From: Prolixibacteraceae bacterium
Lineage (GTDB): Bacteria > Bacteroidota > Bacteroidia > Bacteroidales > Prolixibacteraceae
DNA: 34,128 nt
Assembly: GCA_023228025.1 (NCBI GenBank)
Contig: JALOCD010000042.1
Location: forward strand, 1 to 34,128
Direction of reading: 5' to 3'
Positions 21,066-29,785 of the stretch are shown here, piece by piece (within the stretch, counting starts at the first letter, position 1; each line of letters starts with the position of its first letter). The position numbers were made by a program, and so were the translations under genes. The notes beneath the pieces are model-generated. The model saw nothing but the letters and a program-made list of their open reading frames with translations, was not told the DNA's origin and ran no database searches.

Positions 21066-21869
21066 TTAAACTTTTTCCAATATCGTCGCAACCAACTTGG
21101 AGGGTTGTTCCGCATGCAGCCAGTGGCCTGCCCCCTCAAAGTCGACCAGTTTGGCGTCAGGATAGATTTTTCGGATCGTTTTCCAATCGTCGTCGCTGAC
21201 ATACTCAGAATTTAAACCCCTGACAAATGTAACAGGATAGGCCGTAACGGGCATTTTATCCTCAAACCACGATTGGTCCATTTCGCTGACAATGGCGTGA
21301 AAAGTTTCTCTCAAGACTTTGGCATTGATCTTCCACTCAAAAAACCCCGCATGTGTCCGGTGAATATTCTTCAAAAGAAAGAGCCGTAGTGATTCATCCC
21401 TGATTTTCGATCCGAAAAACTGATCCAGCTCCAGGCGTGAATGAAACCGCGACAGATCAGGATCTTCCAGCAATTGCAGGATCAGTTCATGTTGGCGAAT
21501 ATGTTTGAAGGAGCGATCCCCCGTCAGGTAATTTTTCGGGGCGATATCAATAATCATCAGTCTGTTCACCTTTTCGGGATGTTCGGCAGCAAACCGCATG
21601 GCCACTTTGCCGCCCATGCTGTGTCCGATTAAAAAGGCATTATCGGTTTTTGTCTCCGCATAAAATGCCACCAAATCATTGGCCATATCCTCATAAGTAT
21701 GGGTCGAAGCATGGGGTGACGCCCCATGGTTTCTTAAATCAGGAAGCAAAACGGTATAGCTCCCCTGCAACTGTTTGGCAATGGTAATCCAGTTGTCTGA
21801 CGAACCGTATAACCCGTGGAGGATGATCAATGCAGGACCGGTACCGTAATGCCTATAGTGTAATTTCAT
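21066..21869 (-). CDS. Alpha/beta hydrolase (YbfF-like esterase)
   Basis: 267 aa alpha/beta hydrolase fold. HG motif at LHGLYGSSDNW (18-28) forms the oxyanion region, Ser84 in IGHSMGGKV is the nucleophile, and His249 in GAGHWLHAE is the base; the acid is not pinned down (an Asp in the SDDDW/FVRGLNSEY region is a candidate). The pattern LPDLRNHGASPH and the overall length match the YbfF/menH-like esterases of the family. Substrate unknown. The gene is convergent with the VOC gene across the nested repeat region. The 21870-22200 gap upstream, between it and pdxJ, holds another concentric repeat. Confidence 0.9.
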   Translation of the reverse strand: MKLHYRHYGTGPALIILHGLYGSSDNWITIAKQLQGSYTVLLPDLRNHGASPHASTHTYEDMANDLVAFYAETKTDNAFLIGHSMGGKVAMRFAAEHPEKVNRLMIIDIAPKNYLTGDRSFKHIRQHELILQLLEDPDLSRFHSRLELDQFFGSKIRDESLRLFLLKNIHRTHAGFFEWKINAKVLRETFHAIVSEMDQSWFEDKMPVTAYPVTFVRGLNSEYVSDDDWKTIRKIYPDAKLVDFEGAGHWLHAEQPSKLVATILEKV

Positions 21870-21888
21870 AGCCGAGTATTAAATAGGA

Positions 21889-22189
21889 AAAGGATAAAGG
21901 ATAAAGTCAAAAGGATAAAGGGAGCCCTGGGTTTTGTGCTTGATTAGCTGTTTACTGGATCATTCTAAAAGTTCAATAATTATAGTTGAGTCCACTCCGA
22001 AAAGTCCTTTTCTGCCACAAAGACACCAAGACTCAAAGGTTCACAAAGAATCATATTGCTGATATTTAAATCTTTGTGAAATCTTAGTGATTTAGTGACT
22101 TAGTGGCCTTCTTATTTTTTAGCTTTTCGGAGTGGATTCATAGATAGTGCGTTCTTACTTTATCCTTTTTACTTTATCCTTTATCCTTT
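21889..22189. repeat. Three-layer concentric inverted repeat between pdxJ and the hydrolase gene
   Basis: Outer arms 21889-21920 and 22158-22189 consist of AAGGATAA-type units and match at 31 of 32 positions as inverted copies. Middle arms TCCACTCCGAAAAG (21991-22004) and its complement (22123-22136) are perfect. Inner arms contain TTCACAAAGA (22040-22049) and TCTTTGTGAA (22071-22080), part of longer CTTTGTG/CTTAGTG-type repeats. No gene is supported in this gap. Confidence 0.85.
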
Positions 22190-22200
22190 ATCCTTTATCC

Positions 22201-22914
22201 TTATTTGAGGCACTCCCTGTACCTCCTGATCGTCTCTTCCAGTCCCAAATACAGCGCATCCGCGATCAGGGCATGCCCAATGGAGACCTCCAGCAAGTTT
22301 GGGATATGCTGGTCGAAATAGCGAAGGTTCTCGAGGCTCAGGTCGTGACCGGCGTTGAGTCCCAAACCATATTTTTCGGCTGATTGAGCGGCTTTAATAA
22401 AGGGCAGAATCGCTTTCTCTGGATTTGACGGAAACTCTGTCGCATACGGTTCGGTGTATAGTTCAACCCGGTCGGCGCCAACAAGAGCGGCTCCTTCGAT
22501 CATTTCGGGTTCTGTCCCGACGAAAAGTGAGACCCTGATTCCGGCCTTTTGAAATTTTGCGACGACCTCTTTCAAAAAATCCCGGTGTTTAATCGTGTTC
22601 CATCCGGCATTGGAGGTGATGGCCGAAGGGGAATCCGGTACCAGTGTTACCTGCTGGGGAAGAACTTCCAGTACCAGCCCGATTAAGCGGGGATCAGGGT
22701 ATCCTTCGATGTTGAATTCTGTTGTAACCAGAGATTTAAGTTCACGTGCATCGTTGTAACGGATGTGACGCTCATCGGGCCGTGGATGGATGGTGATCCC
22801 TTCAGCCCCAAATTGTTGACATCTGATGGCTGCCTCTGTGACGCTGGGCATGGTTCCGCCCCTGCTGTTACGCAGTGTTGCTATTTTATTTATATTTACG
22901 CTTAATCGTGTCAT
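22201..22914 (-). CDS. pdxJ: Pyridoxine 5'-phosphate synthase PdxJ
   Basis: 237 aa from the ATG at 22914 (MTRLSVNINKIATLRNSRGG); the ORF has an ATG four codons earlier. Family motifs include NINKIATLRNSRGG, GITIHPRPDERHI, LVPDSPSAITSNAGWN and NAGHDLSLENL. PdxJ condenses 3-amino-1-hydroxyacetone phosphate (from PdxA) with deoxyxylulose 5-phosphate to make PNP, the DXP-dependent vitamin B6 pathway. It is divergent from the CBS protein gene. PdxA, its partner, is not in the window. High confidence. Confidence 0.96.
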   Translation of the reverse strand: MTRLSVNINKIATLRNSRGGTMPSVTEAAIRCQQFGAEGITIHPRPDERHIRYNDARELKSLVTTEFNIEGYPDPRLIGLVLEVLPQQVTLVPDSPSAITSNAGWNTIKHRDFLKEVVAKFQKAGIRVSLFVGTEPEMIEGAALVGADRVELYTEPYATEFPSNPEKAILPFIKAAQSAEKYGLGLNAGHDLSLENLRYFDQHIPNLLEVSIGHALIADALYLGLEETIRRYRECLK

Positions 22915-22985
22915 TTTTGCATGCAATTAATTAGGTTTGCAATTTACAAAATGATTCGTATTCAAAAACAATAATCCTTACGGTC

Positions 22986-23657
22986 ATGATCGCTGAATCT
23001 TTGATTTCTGACTCGATTCCTTCTGTAAGCCCAGGTGACACTGCTTCTAAAGTACTGACCCTGATGGATGTTTTCAGGGTGTCGCATCTGCCTATTGTAA
23101 CCGATGAGGAGTATCTGGGTGTCATTTCGGACAAGGAAATTTTCGATGCGCATGATTTTGACGCTCCCCTCGAGGCCTTCATTTCTGATCAGTTGCTTAA
23201 GCCTCATGTGCATCCGCAACAGCATATATTTGAGGTGGCGGCTGTTGCTTCCAGTTGTGGCGTATCAATTGTTCCTGTGTTGACGGAAGATCACATCTAT
23301 CTGGGATCAATTTCCAGGTATGATCTTAGCAACCAGTTAACGATTCTCTTTTCCCCGAATGAACCGGGAGGGATCATTGAGTTGACCATGTGTGAGAACA
23401 ATTATTCACTGGCACAAATTACCCAAATCATCGAAGGGAATGATGCGCGGATTTTAAGTCTATATACCTGGAAACCAAATGTATCTACCACCGAGCTTAA
23501 TGTAACGATCAAGGTTAACCAGGTAGATCTTTCCGGTATCATTCAAACCCTAACGCGCTACAATTATGAAATAAAGGCAACTTTCATGGACCAGACCCCG
23601 CTCAAAAGCCTGATTGACGACCGTTTTGATCAATTTATGCGCTACATAAACACTTGA
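22986..23657 (+). CDS. CBS-domain protein
   Basis: 223 aa. Residues about 1-120 contain two CBS motifs (SVSPGDTASKVLTLMDVFRV, then QHIFEVAAVASSCGVSIVPV) which usually bind adenosine nucleotides. The C-terminal 90 residues (from about EPGGIIELTM to the end) look like ACT/ferredoxin-type modules. It lies between pdxJ (opposite strand) and nadK and is part of the conserved Bacteroidota nadK neighbourhood. A -7-like TAGGTTTG (22932-22939) lies upstream without a clear -33 box. Role unknown; probably a regulatory energy sensor. Confidence 0.88.
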   Translation: MIAESLISDSIPSVSPGDTASKVLTLMDVFRVSHLPIVTDEEYLGVISDKEIFDAHDFDAPLEAFISDQLLKPHVHPQQHIFEVAAVASSCGVSIVPVLTEDHIYLGSISRYDLSNQLTILFSPNEPGGIIELTMCENNYSLAQITQIIEGNDARILSLYTWKPNVSTTELNVTIKVNQVDLSGIIQTLTRYNYEIKATFMDQTPLKSLIDDRFDQFMRYINT

Positions 23658-23658
23658 T

Positions 23659-23822
23659 TAATTGATAATTGAAAATTGACAATTTAAAATTAGGTGTGTT
23701 GTCGAATTCGTGATTTTATTTTAAGAAATGATAAGTTTTAATTGTCCGTTTTATAATTTTATAACATACATATATTCAGTAATATGCATCATTTTCAATT
23801 GTCAATTTTCAATTGTCAATTG
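23659..23822. repeat. Inverted AATTGAC-repeat arms between CBS gene and nadK
   Basis: The left arm 23659-23690 and right arm 23791-23822 are inverted copies (about 29 of 32 positions), built from AATTGACAATTGAAAATTG-like units, enclosing about 100 bp of AT-rich DNA that holds no gene. Confidence 0.8.
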
Positions 23823-23854
23823 TTTAGTAACCCCAAATATTTAACCTACATTAG

Positions 23855-24733
23855 ATGAGAATTGCCCTTTTTGGATGGACCATCGGACCAATTTTTTACG
23901 ACAGCATGAGGCGATTGCTGGAATTATTGCATCATCATGAGGCCGAGGTAATCATTTATACACCCTTTCTCGACTTTTTAAAGAAGGAAACAGGGATTGA
24001 TCCCGGTAAGATTGAGGGATTTTCTACCGATCGGGAGTTGGCCGGTGTCGATTTTTTTATGAGTATCGGTGGCGATGGGACATTTCTGGAGGCCATCACT
24101 TTTGTGAGGGACTCGGGTATTCCGATGGTTGGGATTAACAGCGGCAGATTGGGTTTTCTGGCGGATATTGCCCAGGCAGAGCTCGAATTTTCCATTGAGC
24201 AACTTTTTGCAGGAAGGTTCATTCTTCAACCTCGTTCGTTGTTAAAATTGGAAAATAAGTTTGGACTCTTTGCGAATTTTCCCTATGCCCTGAATGAGTT
24301 TACCGTTCACAAACAGGATTCTTCGCAAATGATAACGGTACATGTCGAAGTTGGAGGGGATTTGTTAAATACGTACTGGGCAGATGGTTTGATTGTTTCA
24401 ACGCCAACGGGGACGACGGCCTATTCACTGAGTGTTGGCGGGCCGATCATTACGCCCGGATCCGCAAATTTCGTTATAGCGCCTATTGCCCCCCACAATC
24501 TGGCTATCAGGCCTGTAGTCATACCGGATCATGAAGAGGTTATTTTATGGGTAGAAGGACGCGGTGGCAGATACATGGCCTCCCTGGATTCGCGGTCGGC
24601 CCCTTTTGAAACAGATATGATCTGGAAAATAAGTAAGTCAGACTTCATTATCAATGTTTTGAAATTTGAAAACCAATCGTTTTACGAAACCTTGCGTAAA
24701 AAATTGCTTTGGGGAGCGGACAAGAGAAATTAA
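23855..24733 (+). CDS. nadK: NAD kinase
   Basis: 292 aa. The catalytic GGDG (residues 72-75 in SIGGDGTFLEA) and the NE motif (Asn147-Glu148 in YALNEFTVHK) are present, as well as NSGRLGFLAD and TPTGTTAYSLSVGGPI, all standard for NadK. The enzyme phosphorylates NAD to NADP using ATP or polyphosphate. It follows an inverted-repeat gap and precedes the DUF6089-like gene, the usual order in Bacteroidota. Confidence 0.97.
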   Translation: MRIALFGWTIGPIFYDSMRRLLELLHHHEAEVIIYTPFLDFLKKETGIDPGKIEGFSTDRELAGVDFFMSIGGDGTFLEAITFVRDSGIPMVGINSGRLGFLADIAQAELEFSIEQLFAGRFILQPRSLLKLENKFGLFANFPYALNEFTVHKQDSSQMITVHVEVGGDLLNTYWADGLIVSTPTGTTAYSLSVGGPIITPGSANFVIAPIAPHNLAIRPVVIPDHEEVILWVEGRGGRYMASLDSRSAPFETDMIWKISKSDFIINVLKFENQSFYETLRKKLLWGADKRN

Positions 24734-24832
24734 CGTTCAATGTATTGCTAATTTTAATGATGTTTTCCAGGCTTTCAAATAAATTAGCGGTGGTTTCTGT
24801 TAACTTTGTATCCAAGTAAAGTGTCAGGTATA

Positions 24833-25726
24833 ATGAAGAGAGGGTTGATCATTGTTTCCATGCTTTTCTGCTTTTTGCAGGCTTTTCCGCAAAAATCGGC
24901 CGATGTTGGTATCCGGATTGGTGCGGCAGTCTATTGGGGCGACCTGGAGAATGTTTCCTACGACAAGGAGATTACTGCGCTATACGGGCTTCTGGGTCGA
25001 TGGAATTTTAACAAGAGAATGTCAATACGGGGCCAATTGATATCAGGTACCCTGAAGTCGGCAGGCACCTTTCCCGGCGTAAACCTGGCCGAACCTACCT
25101 CACGGATCACCATCAATGATCCATCCGGTATGCCAATTGAACTGTTCATGAAGAAGACTGGCGATTCCTTTAACTTTAACAGGTCAATCCAATCGTTTGA
25201 AGCAATATTTGAATTTAATTTCATGGATTATAAGATGGGAAGTACCACCAAAGACCGTTTTACCCCATTTTTATCCCTTGGGGTGGGCGGATTTTTTTCG
25301 AGGTCGCCAAGGCGGGGAACCCTGATACTTAGGCCGCAACTGTACAATTATCCGTTTGTTCCATACAAAAATTTGTACCAACCGGTTTTGGATAAGAACA
25401 ACAACAAAACCAATGATGCGGATGCACTTTCACCGCTCATCCCGATGGGGTTTGGAATCAAATACAATCTTACCAAAAGGCTTGGAGTCTGTGTGGAATT
25501 GTGCGTGAGGAAGACCTTTACTGACAACATCGATAACCTTAAAGACCCCAAAAGATACCAAAATGCGGATCCATTGGTCGGAACCTATCCTTCGGAATTT
25601 GCCCCCAGTGTCTTGCTGAACAACGATTGGTATGCCTCGCTGCACCTATCCTTGCACTGGCAGTTTTGGCAGGACAGGGGAATTTGTAAAGTGAATGAAA
25701 GAAATGTCAGGAAAAGTGCATTTTGA
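24833..25726 (+). CDS. DUF6089-like outer-membrane protein
   Basis: 297 aa from the ATG at 24833 (MKRGLIIVSMLFCFLQAFPQ), which opens a signal peptide; an in-frame ATG at 24806 is nine codons earlier and is less likely. The mature part is beta-strand-rich with an alternating aromatic/polar pattern (GIRIGAAVYWGDLENVSYDK, FGIKYNLTKRLGVCVELCVR) and ends in a strand, typical of a small outer-membrane barrel. The DUF6089-type N-terminus and the position directly between nadK and uppS match the usual Bacteroidota gene order. A -7-like TAACTTTG is at 24801-24808. Function unknown. Confidence 0.82.
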   Translation: MKRGLIIVSMLFCFLQAFPQKSADVGIRIGAAVYWGDLENVSYDKEITALYGLLGRWNFNKRMSIRGQLISGTLKSAGTFPGVNLAEPTSRITINDPSGMPIELFMKKTGDSFNFNRSIQSFEAIFEFNFMDYKMGSTTKDRFTPFLSLGVGGFFSRSPRRGTLILRPQLYNYPFVPYKNLYQPVLDKNNNKTNDADALSPLIPMGFGIKYNLTKRLGVCVELCVRKTFTDNIDNLKDPKRYQNADPLVGTYPSEFAPSVLLNNDWYASLHLSLHWQFWQDRGICKVNERNVRKSAF

Positions 25727-25742
25727 TGAATGGACAATGGAC

Positions 25743-25767
25743 AATTGACAATTGAAAATTGTCAATT
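25743..25767. repeat. AATTGACAATT hairpin before uppS
   Basis: AATTGACAATT-GAA-AATTGTCAATT is a perfect 11-bp stem with 3-nt loop, of the same unit family as 23659-23822. It follows the DUF6089-like stop codon by about 17 nt and could act as a terminator. Confidence 0.75.
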
Positions 25768-25786
25768 AAGTTTATTGTTAACTTTG
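25759..25786 (+). promoter_or_regulatory. Probable uppS-bamA promoter
   Basis: TTG (25759-25761) and TAACTTTG (25779-25786) with a 17-nt spacer, about 45 nt upstream of the uppS start. The -33 part overlaps the AATTGAC hairpin. Confidence 0.45.
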
Positions 25787-25838
25787 CATGGTTTAGGAGA
25801 GTGTAAATATAAAATTAATAAAACTTACCCTGAAAGAA

Positions 25839-26564
25839 TTGATTACAGACAAAATACCACAACATGTTGCCATCATCATGGATGGCAATGGGCGATGGGC
25901 TGAACAACATGGCTTAGAACGGATTTTTGGTCACCGCGAAGGAGTGGAGGCTGTCCGGTCTGTTGTCGAAGGGGCTGGTGAAATGGGTATTCAATACCTC
26001 ACCCTCTATGCCTTTTCGACAGAGAACTGGAACCGGCCCAAAGAGGAGGTTGATGCATTGATGGGTTTGCTGGTTCATGCCATTGTTGCCGAGACAGATA
26101 ATCTGCACAAAAACAACGTATCCCTTCGTACAATTGGAGATATTGCCTCTCTTCCGGAGCAAGTCCAGCAAAAATTGGCCGGCGCCATAGCCAAAACTGA
26201 AGGGAACAGCGGCCTTAGATTGGTGCTTGCATTGTCCTATTCGGGACGTTGGGAGCTGGTTGAAGCGGCAAAAAGAATGGCCGATGAGTTAAAAAATGAC
26301 AAAATTGACAAAAGTAGCATCAATGAAGAGTTGATTGGAAAATATCTTCCTACATTTGGCCTGCCTGATCCTGAACTGTTGATTCGTACCGGCGGTGAAT
26401 TCAGGGTTAGTAATTTTCTTCTTTGGCAGATCGCCTATACTGAGCTGTATTTTTCGCAAAAGTTGTGGCCAGACTATCGCAAAGATGATCTATTTGAGGC
26501 AGTTAATGATTTCCAGAAGCGTGAAAGACGTTTTGGAAAAACTAGTGAACAAATTAGAATTTGA
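25839..26564 (+). CDS. uppS: Isoprenyl (undecaprenyl diphosphate) synthase UppS
   Basis: 241 aa. The family motif IIMDGNGRWAEQHGL (catalytic Asp15) near the N-terminus, ENWNRPKEEV and the C-terminal EFRVSNFLLWQIAYTELYF are standard for cis-prenyltransferases. The product carries cell-wall and glycan intermediates across the membrane. No ATG exists near the expected start: the first good in-frame start is the TTG at 25839, with a CTG at 25830. The stop is 1 nt before the bamA ATG, so the two are likely translationally coupled. Confidence 0.95.
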   Translation: MITDKIPQHVAIIMDGNGRWAEQHGLERIFGHREGVEAVRSVVEGAGEMGIQYLTLYAFSTENWNRPKEEVDALMGLLVHAIVAETDNLHKNNVSLRTIGDIASLPEQVQQKLAGAIAKTEGNSGLRLVLALSYSGRWELVEAAKRMADELKNDKIDKSSINEELIGKYLPTFGLPDPELLIRTGGEFRVSNFLLWQIAYTELYFSQKLWPDYRKDDLFEAVNDFQKRERRFGKTSEQIRI

Positions 26565-26565
26565 C

Positions 26566-29181
26566 ATGGTCAAAAGAGTTTTATTTATATTTCTTGCTTT
26601 ATTTGCTGGTAACCAGTTATTTGCGCAAACAGTAGCAGACAGTACAAATTTCTCCGTTTTTTACGACAGTCCAAAACATTATACATTGGCTGGTATCGAA
26701 ATTAGCGGTATCAGGTTTCTGGATACTGAGGTTCTGAAAGGTCTTTCGGGATTAAATATTGGTGAGGAAATTGTTATCCCTGGCGATCAGGTCACCTCTG
26801 CGTTGAGAAAATATTGGAAACAAGGGCTGTTTTCGGATGTGAAAATTTCCGCAACAAAAATTGTAGGCGATAAAATCTGGCTGAATGTCTATCTTCAGGA
26901 ACGGCCCAGGTTAGCGGCCAAAAATTACCACGGCGTCAGCAAAAGTGAAAAGGAAGATATTGAAAAGCAGGTGATGATGCTGATTGGCGGACAGGTTACA
27001 GATAACCTTGTCAATACTGCCCAAAGGCAAATACTCAGCTTTTATCAGGGGAAAGGGTTCTACAACACCGAAGTGAGCATTGTTCAACGGGATGATACTG
27101 CCAAGCAGAATCAGCTTGTGCTCGACATCATGGTGAACAAGAAGACCAAGGTGAAGATCAGCGACATTGAATTCATAGGTGCAAAACAGTTGAGTAAGTA
27201 CACCCTGGAGAAATCCATGAAAAAGACCAAAGCAAAAAAATTGAGAAATTTCTTCTCTTCAAAAAAATTCCTGCAGGACAAATTTGATGAAGATAAAATT
27301 AACCTCATCAAGAAGTACAATGAAAATGGATACCGCGATGCCATTATCCTTTCTGATACGATTATTAGAGACACGATCAACAATACGGTAAGACTGATGT
27401 ACCGGATTGATGAAGGAAGAAGATATTATTTCAGAAATATCCGGTGGATCGGAAATACTGTTCTGACAGATGTTCAACTTTCCCGGGTACTGGGTATTAA
27501 GAAGGGTGATGTCTTTGACCAGAAGCTTCTTGACAAACGGCTTACCGAAGATGATGATGCCGTTTCAAATGAGTACCTGAATACCGGTTACCTTTTCTTC
27601 AACCTTAATCCGGTTGAGGTAAAAGTTGAAAACGATTCGATTGATTTTGAGATGAGGATCGTAGAAGGTTCGCAGGCCACCATCAATTCGATAGGCATCA
27701 AAGGAAATACCAAGACCAACGAACACGTTGCACGCCGGGAGTTGTACACCCGTCCGGGTCAGCTTTTCAGCAAGGAGAATATCATTCGTTCCGTGCGTGA
27801 GCTCTCCCAAATGGGACACTTTAATCCGGAAGCCATCAAACCGGATGTGATTCCCCATCCAGAGGACGGAACTGTTGACATCAACTACGAACTAGAGGAG
27901 CGCGCCAACGACCAGGTAGAACTTTCAGGAGGTTGGGGCGCCGGAATGTTTGTCGGAACGGTCGGATTGAAATTCTCCAACTTCTCGGTCAGGAACATTG
28001 GCAACAAAAAAGCATGGAGACCACTACCTACCGGGGATGGTCAAACATTGACACTCCGTGCCCAAACCAACGGTTCTTACTATCAATCGTACAGTTTCTC
28101 TTTCACCGAACCATGGCTGGGTGGTAAGAAACCCAACTCATTTAGCTTCTCTGTGTACTATTCCAAACAGACCAGTGGTAACAGCGCTTACAATTATGGA
28201 GGTTATGGGAATGGCATGTACGGAGGTGGTTATGGTGGCCTTGGCGGCTATGGAGGTTACGGCAGCGGTTATGGCAGTGGCTATGGTAGCGGATATGGAG
28301 ACTACGGTTACAACCAGTACAATTATGATATCACCGAAAAGATGGGTGTTTTGGGCGCCTCGGTTGGGTTGGGATATCGTTTGAAAAGGCCGGATAACTA
28401 CTTTACCATGTACCACGAGCTTTCTTATCAAAGATACATTTTGGACAACTGGAAATATTTTATTTTCCAGAATGGTACTTCCAATACCCTGGCATTCAGG
28501 ACTGTATTCGGAAGGAATTCGACGGATAGTCCGTTGTATACCAGAAGGGGATCCAACTTCTCCATCTCTGTGGCGCTGACTCCACCTTTCTCACTGTTTT
28601 CGGGGAAAAATTACAACAGCACTACAATGACTGCCGCAGAAAGGTATCGACTGATTGAATACCACAAATGGTCATTTAAGGCGGATATCTTTACGCCACT
28701 GCAGCCCCGTCCGGATGCGAAACTTATCCTTAGAACAAAATTTGAAACCGGTCTTTTGGGGTATTACAACAAAAACCTCCGTTCACCTTTCGAATCGTAC
28801 AAATTGGGAGGGGATGGCATGTCGGGATATAGCTCTTACGGAAGTGAATACATCGGTTTAAGGGGTTATGAAAACAACTCGTTAACCCCTCCAAAGGGTG
28901 GTAACATCTATGAGAAGATCACCGTTGAGCTAAGATATCCAATCACATTGTCCCAATCGGCTACTATTTACGGATTGGGCTTCCTTGAGGCGGGTAATTC
29001 GTGGTACGACCTCTCTGATTATAATCCATTCAGTATCAAGAGATCTGCAGGGTTGGGTATCAGAATCTTCCTACCAATGTTTGGATTGATGGGATTTGAC
29101 TGGGGCTATGGGTTCGACGACGGTTACACCAAGGGAACAGGCGGCAGCCAGTTCCACTTCATCATGGGACAACAGTTTTAG
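26566..29181 (+). CDS. bamA: Outer-membrane assembly factor BamA (Omp85)
   Basis: 871 aa from the ATG at 26566 (MVKRVLFIFLALFAGNQLF), which starts a signal peptide; the longer frame from 26395 only reads uppS in another frame. Several POTRA domains follow (about 40-400), for example FYDSPKHYTLAGIEISGIRF, ISDIEFIGAKQLSKYTLE and INSIGIKGNTKTNEHVARRE. The barrel occupies the rest, ending in GSQFHFIMGQQF. A Gly/Tyr-rich tract (28189-28328, YGGYGSGYGSGYGSGYGDYG) lies in the barrel. BamA inserts outer-membrane barrels, working with the Skp-like chaperones encoded downstream. It sits 1 nt after uppS. Confidence 0.96.
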   Translation: MVKRVLFIFLALFAGNQLFAQTVADSTNFSVFYDSPKHYTLAGIEISGIRFLDTEVLKGLSGLNIGEEIVIPGDQVTSALRKYWKQGLFSDVKISATKIVGDKIWLNVYLQERPRLAAKNYHGVSKSEKEDIEKQVMMLIGGQVTDNLVNTAQRQILSFYQGKGFYNTEVSIVQRDDTAKQNQLVLDIMVNKKTKVKISDIEFIGAKQLSKYTLEKSMKKTKAKKLRNFFSSKKFLQDKFDEDKINLIKKYNENGYRDAIILSDTIIRDTINNTVRLMYRIDEGRRYYFRNIRWIGNTVLTDVQLSRVLGIKKGDVFDQKLLDKRLTEDDDAVSNEYLNTGYLFFNLNPVEVKVENDSIDFEMRIVEGSQATINSIGIKGNTKTNEHVARRELYTRPGQLFSKENIIRSVRELSQMGHFNPEAIKPDVIPHPEDGTVDINYELEERANDQVELSGGWGAGMFVGTVGLKFSNFSVRNIGNKKAWRPLPTGDGQTLTLRAQTNGSYYQSYSFSFTEPWLGGKKPNSFSFSVYYSKQTSGNSAYNYGGYGNGMYGGGYGGLGGYGGYGSGYGSGYGSGYGDYGYNQYNYDITEKMGVLGASVGLGYRLKRPDNYFTMYHELSYQRYILDNWKYFIFQNGTSNTLAFRTVFGRNSTDSPLYTRRGSNFSISVALTPPFSLFSGKNYNSTTMTAAERYRLIEYHKWSFKADIFTPLQPRPDAKLILRTKFETGLLGYYNKNLRSPFESYKLGGDGMSGYSSYGSEYIGLRGYENNSLTPPKGGNIYEKITVELRYPITLSQSATIYGLGFLEAGNSWYDLSDYNPFSIKRSAGLGIRIFLPMFGLMGFDWGYGFDDGYTKGTGGSQFHFIMGQQF
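28189..28328 (+). repeat. Gly/Tyr-rich repeat tract inside BamA
   Basis: About 47 codons encode YNYGGYG, GGYGGLGGYGGYG and repeated GSGYG units, with DNA-level repetition (ggctatgg/ggttatgg units). It probably corresponds to an extracellular loop of the barrel. No frameshift is caused, but such repeats could vary in copy number. Confidence 0.75.
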
Positions 29182-29229
29182 CAGTTTGGCCTGAATTTTG
29201 TTATTACTTCATGATATAAATTTATTGAG

Positions 29230-29745
29230 ATGAAGAAGATTATTTTTTTGGGAATTTTCATTCTCGCCTGTATGACAAGCAGTTTTGCACAGAAATATGG
29301 CTATGTCGATACCGATTTTATTTTGGGAAAGTTGCCGGCTTATGTCGCTGCCCAGGAACAACTGGATAAAATGTCTCAGAAATACCAGAAAGAGCTAGAA
29401 ACGCTTCATGCCGAACTTGACCAGATCTACAAAGACTACCAGGGAGAGGTGGTATTGCTTTCGCAGGACATGAAACGCAAACGGGAGGAGCAGATTGTCA
29501 ACAAGGAAAAGGAGTACAAAAAACTGCAACGGCAGTATTTTGGTCCTGAAGGCGATCTGGCCAAAAAGCGTGAAGCTCTGGTTAAGCCTATTCAGGACGA
29601 AGTTTTCAGCGCCATTCAGACCATCGCCGAGCAGGGTGCCTATGCGATGATTTTTGACAAGGCAGGTAGCGTGACCATGATCTACACCAATCCGAAATTT
29701 GATCTGAGCGATCAGGTGTTACAAAAACTTGGATATAAGAATTAA
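29230..29745 (+). CDS. OmpH/Skp-family periplasmic chaperone (copy 1)
   Basis: 171 aa. Signal peptide MKKIIFLGIFILACMTSSFA is followed by YGYVDTDFILGKLPAY, the typical OmpH/Skp N-terminal strand, then two long charged helices (SQKYQKELETLHAELDQIYK and KEYKKLQRQYFGPEGDLAKK) that form the tentacles of the trimer. The C-terminus (YAMIFDKAGSVTMIYTNPKF) returns to a strand as in Skp. Skp-type chaperones bind unfolded outer-membrane proteins on their way to BamA, encoded 48 nt upstream. A second paralogue follows after 40 nt. Confidence 0.93.
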   Translation: MKKIIFLGIFILACMTSSFAQKYGYVDTDFILGKLPAYVAAQEQLDKMSQKYQKELETLHAELDQIYKDYQGEVVLLSQDMKRKREEQIVNKEKEYKKLQRQYFGPEGDLAKKREALVKPIQDEVFSAIQTIAEQGAYAMIFDKAGSVTMIYTNPKFDLSDQVLQKLGYKN

Positions 29746-29758
29746 TATTATAAATTTG
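29729..29758 (+). promoter_or_regulatory. Internal promoter before the second OmpH gene
   Basis: TTG (29729-29731) and TAAATTTG (29751-29758) are spaced by 19 nt, a good Bacteroidota match overlapping the end of the first OmpH gene. It may allow separate expression of the second copy. Confidence 0.55.
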
Positions 29759-29785
29759 CGCCATAAAAATTAAATCAGATTGATC

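Noticed and set aside
26395..26565. Extension of the BamA frame upstream to 26395
   Set aside because: It reads the uppS gene in another frame and precedes the real signal peptide at 26566.
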